Source of the DNA: Nitrospinota bacterium
GTDB taxonomy: Bacteria; Nitrospinota_A; UBA7883; JADGGD01
Direction of reading: 5' to 3'
DNA: 10,036 nucleotides
Assembly: GCA_015229165.1 (NCBI GenBank)
Contig: JADGCD010000066.1
Span: 1-10,036 of the forward strand
The notes below the pieces were generated by a model that saw only the letters and a program-made list of their open reading frames with translations, ran no database searches and was not told where the DNA came from. Shown here piece after piece: positions 6,553 through 10,036 of the stretch (its first letter is position 1; the number at the start of each line of letters is the position of its first letter). The translations under genes were made by a program, and so were the position numbers.

Positions 6553-6612
6553 GTCGGCTCCTTCCCGCGCCGTGCGGGGAGAAAGACGTTCGTTTTCATC
6601 ATTACGGAACCT

Positions 6613-7569
6613 ATGGCTACCACCTATCTCGACTTCGAAGAGCCGATCGCCCTGCTCGAATCGCAGATCGAGGCGCTGCGCGACAAATCGCGCGAGTCGG
6701 GGGTCGATGCGTCGGCGGAGATCAAGAAGCTCCACAAGAAGGTCAACAAGCTTCGGCAGGAGACTTTCTCGGGCCTCTCGAGCTGGCAGCGGACCCGGCT
6801 GGCCCGGCACCCTGCCCGCCCCTATACGCTCGACTACATCAACGCCTTCGTCTCCGACTTCGTGGAGCTGCACGGCGACCGGCTCTTCGCCGACGGGGTC
6901 TCCATCGTGGGGGGCTTCGGCACGATGGCCGGACGGCGGGTGATGATTATCGGCAACCAGAAGGGGCGCGACCTGAAGGAGCGCCAGCGGCGCAACTTCG
7001 GCATGGCCCAGCCGGAAGGGTACCGCAAGGCGCTGCGCCTGATGAAACTGGCGGAGAAGTTCCGCCTGCCGGTGATCACGCTACTGGACACGCCGGGCGC
7101 CTATCCGGGGGTCGGGGCGGAGGAGCGGGGGCAGTCGGAGGCGATCGCCCGCAACCTGATGGAAATGTCGAAACTGCGGACGCCGATCATCTCGGTGGTC
7201 ATCGGCGAAGGGGGTTCCGGCGGTGCGCTGGCCATTGGCGTGGCCAACCGGGTCATGATGATGGAGTATTCCGTCTATTCGGTCATCTCGCCGGAAGGGT
7301 GCGCGGCCATCCTCTGGAACGACTGCAACGCTGTGGAAGAGGCGGCCGCCGCCCTCCAGGTGACGGCGCCCGACCTGCTGCGGCTCAAGATCATCGACGA
7401 GATCGTCAAGGAGCCCCCCGGCGGCGCCCACCGGGACCCGGCGCTGGCCGCGTCGATCCTCCGCCGGGCGTTGCGGCGTCATCTGGAGGAGCTGTCGGCC
7501 CTCACGCCGGACGAGCTGGTGAAACAGCGGCGCAAGAAGTTCCGCGACATGGGGCCGGTGGCCCCGTAG
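6613..7569 (+). CDS. accA: Acetyl-CoA carboxylase carboxyltransferase, alpha subunit
   Basis: The 318-residue product matches the usual length of bacterial AccA (E. coli 319). With AccD it transfers the carboxyl group from carboxybiotin on AccB to acetyl-CoA, making malonyl-CoA, the committed step of fatty acid synthesis in the cytoplasm. The N-terminal helical part contains LDFEEPIALLESQIEALRD (6-24). The crotonase-like carboxyltransferase core shows FVELHGDRLFADG (83-95), IIGNQKGRD (112-120), RNFGMAQPEGYRKALRLM (127-144), LDTPGAYPGVGAEERGQ (158-174), the oxyanion-hole-type glycine motif GEGGSGGALAIG (198-209) and SPEGCAAILW (226-235). The C-terminal tail is shorter and more proline-free than in plastid forms. 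The ribosome site is weak (ACGGA before the ATG), but the start fits the family exactly. It has its own promoter and may be co-transcribed with the flavoprotein gene that starts 24 bases after its stop. Confidence 0.98.
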   Translation: MATTYLDFEEPIALLESQIEALRDKSRESGVDASAEIKKLHKKVNKLRQETFSGLSSWQRTRLARHPARPYTLDYINAFVSDFVELHGDRLFADGVSIVGGFGTMAGRRVMIIGNQKGRDLKERQRRNFGMAQPEGYRKALRLMKLAEKFRLPVITLLDTPGAYPGVGAEERGQSEAIARNLMEMSKLRTPIISVVIGEGGSGGALAIGVANRVMMMEYSVYSVISPEGCAAILWNDCNAVEEAAAALQVTAPDLLRLKIIDEIVKEPPGGAHRDPALAASILRRALRRHLEELSALTPDELVKQRRKKFRDMGPVAP

Positions 7570-7593
7570 GGTCTTTTCACCCTCACGACAACG

Positions 7594-8199
7594 ATGAGAA
7601 GAGCCGATTTCAAGGGGGGGCCGGGAGACGCGGACGCCCTTTTCGCCACGGTTCTCACCGGACAACTGGGAATAGCCGACAACAACGGCTGGCCCCGGAT
7701 CGTCCCGGTCAACTTCGTCTGTCACAATGACCGTATCTATTTCCACGGCGCGCGCGACGGGGAGAAGTTCGCTCTTTTCGCCGGCAGACCGAAAGTCTGC
7801 TTCAGCGTCTACGATGAGTTTTCGTACATCCCCTCCACGTGGCGCTCCCCCCTCTTGGCCTGCCCCGCATCGGTCTACTACCGGTCGGCCCATGTACGGG
7901 GAACCGGCTCGCTGGTGGAGGATCTCGCCGAGAAAGGGATCGTCACCCAAAAACTGATGGAGAAAATCCAGCCGCAAGGGGGACATGAACCGGTGAGCGC
8001 CGATTCCCCCCTCTACCGGAAAGCGCTCGACGAGGTGGCCATCTTTCGAATCGATCCGGTGGAGATCACCGTCAAGGTGAAGTTCGGCCAGAATCTTTCC
8101 GCCGACACGCGGCGCGACATCGCCCGGAGGCTGCGCGACCGGGCCGACCGTGGGGACATCGAAACAGCCCAGGTCATCGAACGCACGCTGCGACCGTAA
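7594..8199 (+). CDS. Pyridoxamine 5'-phosphate oxidase-like flavoprotein (NimA-like)
   Basis: This 201-residue protein belongs to the FMN-binding split-barrel superfamily, most like the Pyridox_ox_2/NimA group. Visible family stretches are the MRRADF start, LGIADNNGWPRIVPVNFV (25-42), IYFHGARDGEKFALFAGRPKVCFSV (48-72), YYRSAHVRGTGSL (95-107), and near the end VEITVKVKFGQN (156-167). Members bind flavin (or sometimes heme or F420) as homodimers and reduce small molecules; NimA proteins reduce nitroimidazoles. The substrate here cannot be told. The start is supported by family similarity, but no Shine-Dalgarno is seen; a 5-bp hairpin (7568-7583) lies where one would be expected. It follows accA by 24 bases on the same strand, so it is probably read through from the accA promoter. 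No functional link to fatty acid synthesis is evident. Confidence 0.9.
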   Translation: MRRADFKGGPGDADALFATVLTGQLGIADNNGWPRIVPVNFVCHNDRIYFHGARDGEKFALFAGRPKVCFSVYDEFSYIPSTWRSPLLACPASVYYRSAHVRGTGSLVEDLAEKGIVTQKLMEKIQPQGGHEPVSADSPLYRKALDEVAIFRIDPVEITVKVKFGQNLSADTRRDIARRLRDRADRGDIETAQVIERTLRP

Positions 8200-8292
8200 C
8201 CGTCCCGTCGGGGAAAAGCGGGGGGCGTCGGCGAACGTTTCGCCACGGCATGGCGGTCATCCCCCAATAGGCTGTTCTTGAGGCCAGCCAAG

Positions 8293-8298
8293 AGGAGG
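8293..8298 (+). promoter_or_regulatory. Shine-Dalgarno of comEC with unusually long spacing
   Basis: A full AGGAGG is present, but the first plausible in-frame start, the GTG at 8313, is 14 bases away instead of the usual 5-9. No ATG, GTG or TTG exists in frame between the upstream stop (TAG at 8268-8270) and 8313. Confidence 0.5.
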
Positions 8299-8312
8299 CG
8301 GCGAAGACGCCG

Positions 8313-10036
8313 GTGAGTCACGTAAACGTTGGCGCCCCGAGCCCCTTCGGTCATCCCCTTTTCGCGCTGGCCTTCTCGCTGGCCGTCGGCGTCGTCGTCG
8401 GCAGGGGGGAGTCGCCCGTGGCGATTCTCCTGATGGGGGGACTATTCCTCTACACTCTGGCCCCCCTTGACCGGCCACGGCGCGGCGTCTTGGGGCTTGC
8501 CTTTCTTGTCGGCGTCGGGCTGATCCTCATGAGCGACCGGGAGCCCCCCCGTCTGCCGGACGGATACGACCGGGCGAGTGTCGCCACCTTCACCGTCATC
8601 GCCACCGAGACCATCCGGGACGACGCCGCCCGCTATCAGGTCACCATGACCACCCTCGACGGACGCCCGGTAACGCCGGTCACGCTGCGCCTCTCCCTGC
8701 GGCGGCGACTCTGGCCCCCGCTCCTGCTGCCGGGGGACCGGATGACGATGACCGCCCCCCGGATCGTCACGGCCCGGGGGAGCCGCAATGTCGGCTTGTT
8801 CGATTATGAAGAGTGGCTGGCCGCCCGGGGGATCGCCGGACTCCTCTATCCCCGGCGGGAGTCGACCCTGACCGTTGACGGCGCCGACACCCACTGGCGG
8901 CGTCCGCTGGAAATCCTGAAAAACCGGATGCGGGAACGGCTCGCCTTCGACGACTCCCGGATCACCGCCGTGGCCTGGGCCACGCTGCTGGGGGATACGG
9001 GGCGGATCGACCACGCCACCCGCGACTCTTTCTCCCGTTCGGGACTGGCCCACATCCTGTCGGTGTCGGGACTCCACGTCGGCTTCGTGGCCACGGCCCT
9101 GTACGGGACGGCGCGCCTCCTGCTCTTCTTCCCGGCATGGCGCTGGCGACGCCGCTGGGCCGAGTCGGGAGCGCTCATCACCGTGGCGGCAGGGATCGCG
9201 CTGGTCGGCGCCGTCGGCTACGGTCTTCTGACCGGCCCCCAGTTTCCCGCCCAGCGGGCCACCATCATGGTCGCCGTCTATCTGGCCGCCCTCATGACCG
9301 GTCGGGGGCGCCAGTTCGTCGGCGCCTTCTCGCTGGCGGCGCTGATCACCCTGGTCGCCACCCCCTGGGGGCTCTTCGACATCGGGTTCCTCCTCTCCTA
9401 CGGGGCGGTCCTCTTCATCGCCCTCTTCATGGAACGGTACGTCAACGGCGTCCTCGCCGCCGATCCGGACCCGATGGAGCGGGTTGACCATCCGCTGGCG
9501 TCGCTCATCCGGCGGGTTCCGGCGCTGGCAGGAATGACGGGGGTGACGGTGGCGGCGGGGCTGGCCACGGCGCCGCTTATCGCCTACGCCTTCCATCAGG
9601 CGCCCCTCTGGTCGCTGCCGCTGAACCTGCTGGTGACCCCGGCGGCGGGGTTCGCCGTGCCGTTGGGCATTCTGGCGGGGCTCACCGGCTGGGCGCCGCT
9701 GGTCGACGCCACCGGCTGGCTCATGACGATGCTCGCCGCCATGGCCGACCGGTATGGCGGCGGAGAAGACGCCCTGCCGATCCCCCTCCCCCCGGCGGCG
9801 GCGCCGATGCTGACGTGGCTCCTGCTACTGGCCCTGGTCGGGGCGCTCCCTCTCCCCCGCCCCCGGTGGACCATCCCGGCGCTGGCGATGGCGACGCTCG
9901 CCCTCTGGCTTTGGCCGATGGTCGCCCTGCGGCAGGAAACCACCCTGACGGTCCGGTTCGTCGATGTGGGGCAGGGGCTGGCGGTGGCCGCCTTTTGGCC
10001 ACAAGGGGGGGGGCTGGTCATCGACGGGGGGGGGAT
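8313..10036 (+). CDS. comEC: ComEC/Rec2 DNA-uptake channel protein, 3' end beyond the window
   Basis: The frame is open from GTG 8313 to the right edge: 574 codons. ComEC is the inner-membrane channel that carries single-stranded DNA into the cytoplasm during natural transformation. N-terminal membrane segments (about 15-30, 35-50, 56-72) lead into a soluble region with an OB-like fold (DUF4131-type, about 80-190, including SRNVGLFDYEEWLAARGI). The competence domain begins near 222 with the signature LLGDTGRIDHATRDSFSRSGLAHILSVSGLHVGF given here in two parts: LLGDTGRIDHATRDSFSR and SGLAHILSVSGLHVGF. Several membrane helices follow, with QRATIMVAVYLAALMTGR and DIGFLLSYGAVLFI. The window ends just inside the C-terminal metallo-beta-lactamase-like domain (VRFVDVGQGLAVAAF, LVIDGGG). 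Usual length is about 700-800 residues, so roughly a quarter is missing. It follows the flavoprotein gene by 113 bases. Two runs of nine G lie at 10005-10013 and 10026-10034. Confidence 0.95.
   Translation, partial: MSHVNVGAPSPFGHPLFALAFSLAVGVVVGRGESPVAILLMGGLFLYTLAPLDRPRRGVLGLAFLVGVGLILMSDREPPRLPDGYDRASVATFTVIATETIRDDAARYQVTMTTLDGRPVTPVTLRLSLRRRLWPPLLLPGDRMTMTAPRIVTARGSRNVGLFDYEEWLAARGIAGLLYPRRESTLTVDGADTHWRRPLEILKNRMRERLAFDDSRITAVAWATLLGDTGRIDHATRDSFSRSGLAHILSVSGLHVGFVATALYGTARLLLFFPAWRWRRRWAESGALITVAAGIALVGAVGYGLLTGPQFPAQRATIMVAVYLAALMTGRGRQFVGAFSLAALITLVATPWGLFDIGFLLSYGAVLFIALFMERYVNGVLAADPDPMERVDHPLASLIRRVPALAGMTGVTVAAGLATAPLIAYAFHQAPLWSLPLNLLVTPAAGFAVPLGILAGLTGWAPLVDATGWLMTMLAAMADRYGGGEDALPIPLPPAAAPMLTWLLLLALVGALPLPRPRWTIPALAMATLALWLWPMVALRQETTLTVRFVDVGQGLAVAAFWPQGGGLVIDGGG

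Noticed and set aside
7081..7986. A 301-codon minus-strand open frame across accA and the flavoprotein gene
   Set aside because: It spans the junction of two well-supported plus-strand genes and has no recognisable features.
8230..8244. Small hairpin GGCGAA/TTCGCC after the flavoprotein gene
   Set aside because: Only six base pairs and no T-run, so it is not supported as a terminator.
8442..9596. A 384-codon minus-strand open frame
   Set aside because: It is antisense to comEC, rich in Gly/Arg/Asp/Gln and without family motifs, whereas the plus frame carries the ComEC signatures.
9940..9990. DVGQGLAV in ComEC instead of DVGQGDA
   Set aside because: From general knowledge the Leu form is common in proteobacterial ComEC proteins (E. 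coli YcaI reads similarly), so it is a lineage hint and not a defect.

Overview
The window is a GC-rich stretch of a Gram-negative bacterial chromosome. Separate AccA, the HflK/HflC pair, a Sec-exported surface protein, a short lipoprotein and a ComEC that reads DVGQGLAV (the form I associate with Proteobacteria) all fit a proteobacterium or a related lineage, but I cannot assign a genus. Codon choice leans heavily on GGG, CCC and GCC. This produces many 7-9 base G or C runs and long antisense open frames that are not genes.

Left part (1-2945). A secreted multidomain protein runs leftward off the edge of the window. It has a signal peptide, a CSLREA-like motif, a right-handed beta-helix, a choice-of-anchor Q-like segment, an InlB-B-like repeat and the start of a fibronectin-like domain. 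Divergent from it, across an AT-rich intergenic region with candidate promoters for both directions, is an AraC-family regulator of the PchR-like type. The adjacency suggests, but does not prove, that the regulator controls the surface protein or something close by.

Middle (2923-6219). All genes here are on the minus strand. hflK and hflC overlap by ATGA and encode the membrane SPFH-domain pair that modulates the FtsH protease. Downstream lies an unrecognised glycine-rich protein of 331 residues without Cys, Trp or a signal peptide. It has a strong Shine-Dalgarno, a weak candidate sigma-28-type promoter, and a good intrinsic terminator that overlaps the 3' end of the convergent AraC gene. This protein is the least explained item in the window.

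Right part (6220-10036). A short putative lipoprotein (minus) is divergent from accA (plus), the alpha carboxyltransferase subunit of acetyl-CoA carboxylase. accA is followed after 24 bases by a pyridoxamine 5'-phosphate oxidase-like (NimA-like) flavoprotein, then by a ComEC/Rec2 DNA-uptake channel gene that is cut by the right edge just inside its metallo-beta-lactamase-like domain. hflK and accA appear to start from near-identical extended -10 promoters.

Most of this is housekeeping. I saw no CRISPR array, tRNA, rRNA, insertion sequence or recognisable defence system. The items worth a second look are the cysteine-free orphan, the beta-helix protein with its divergent regulator, and the 9-base mononucleotide tracts inside genes for surface or unknown proteins.
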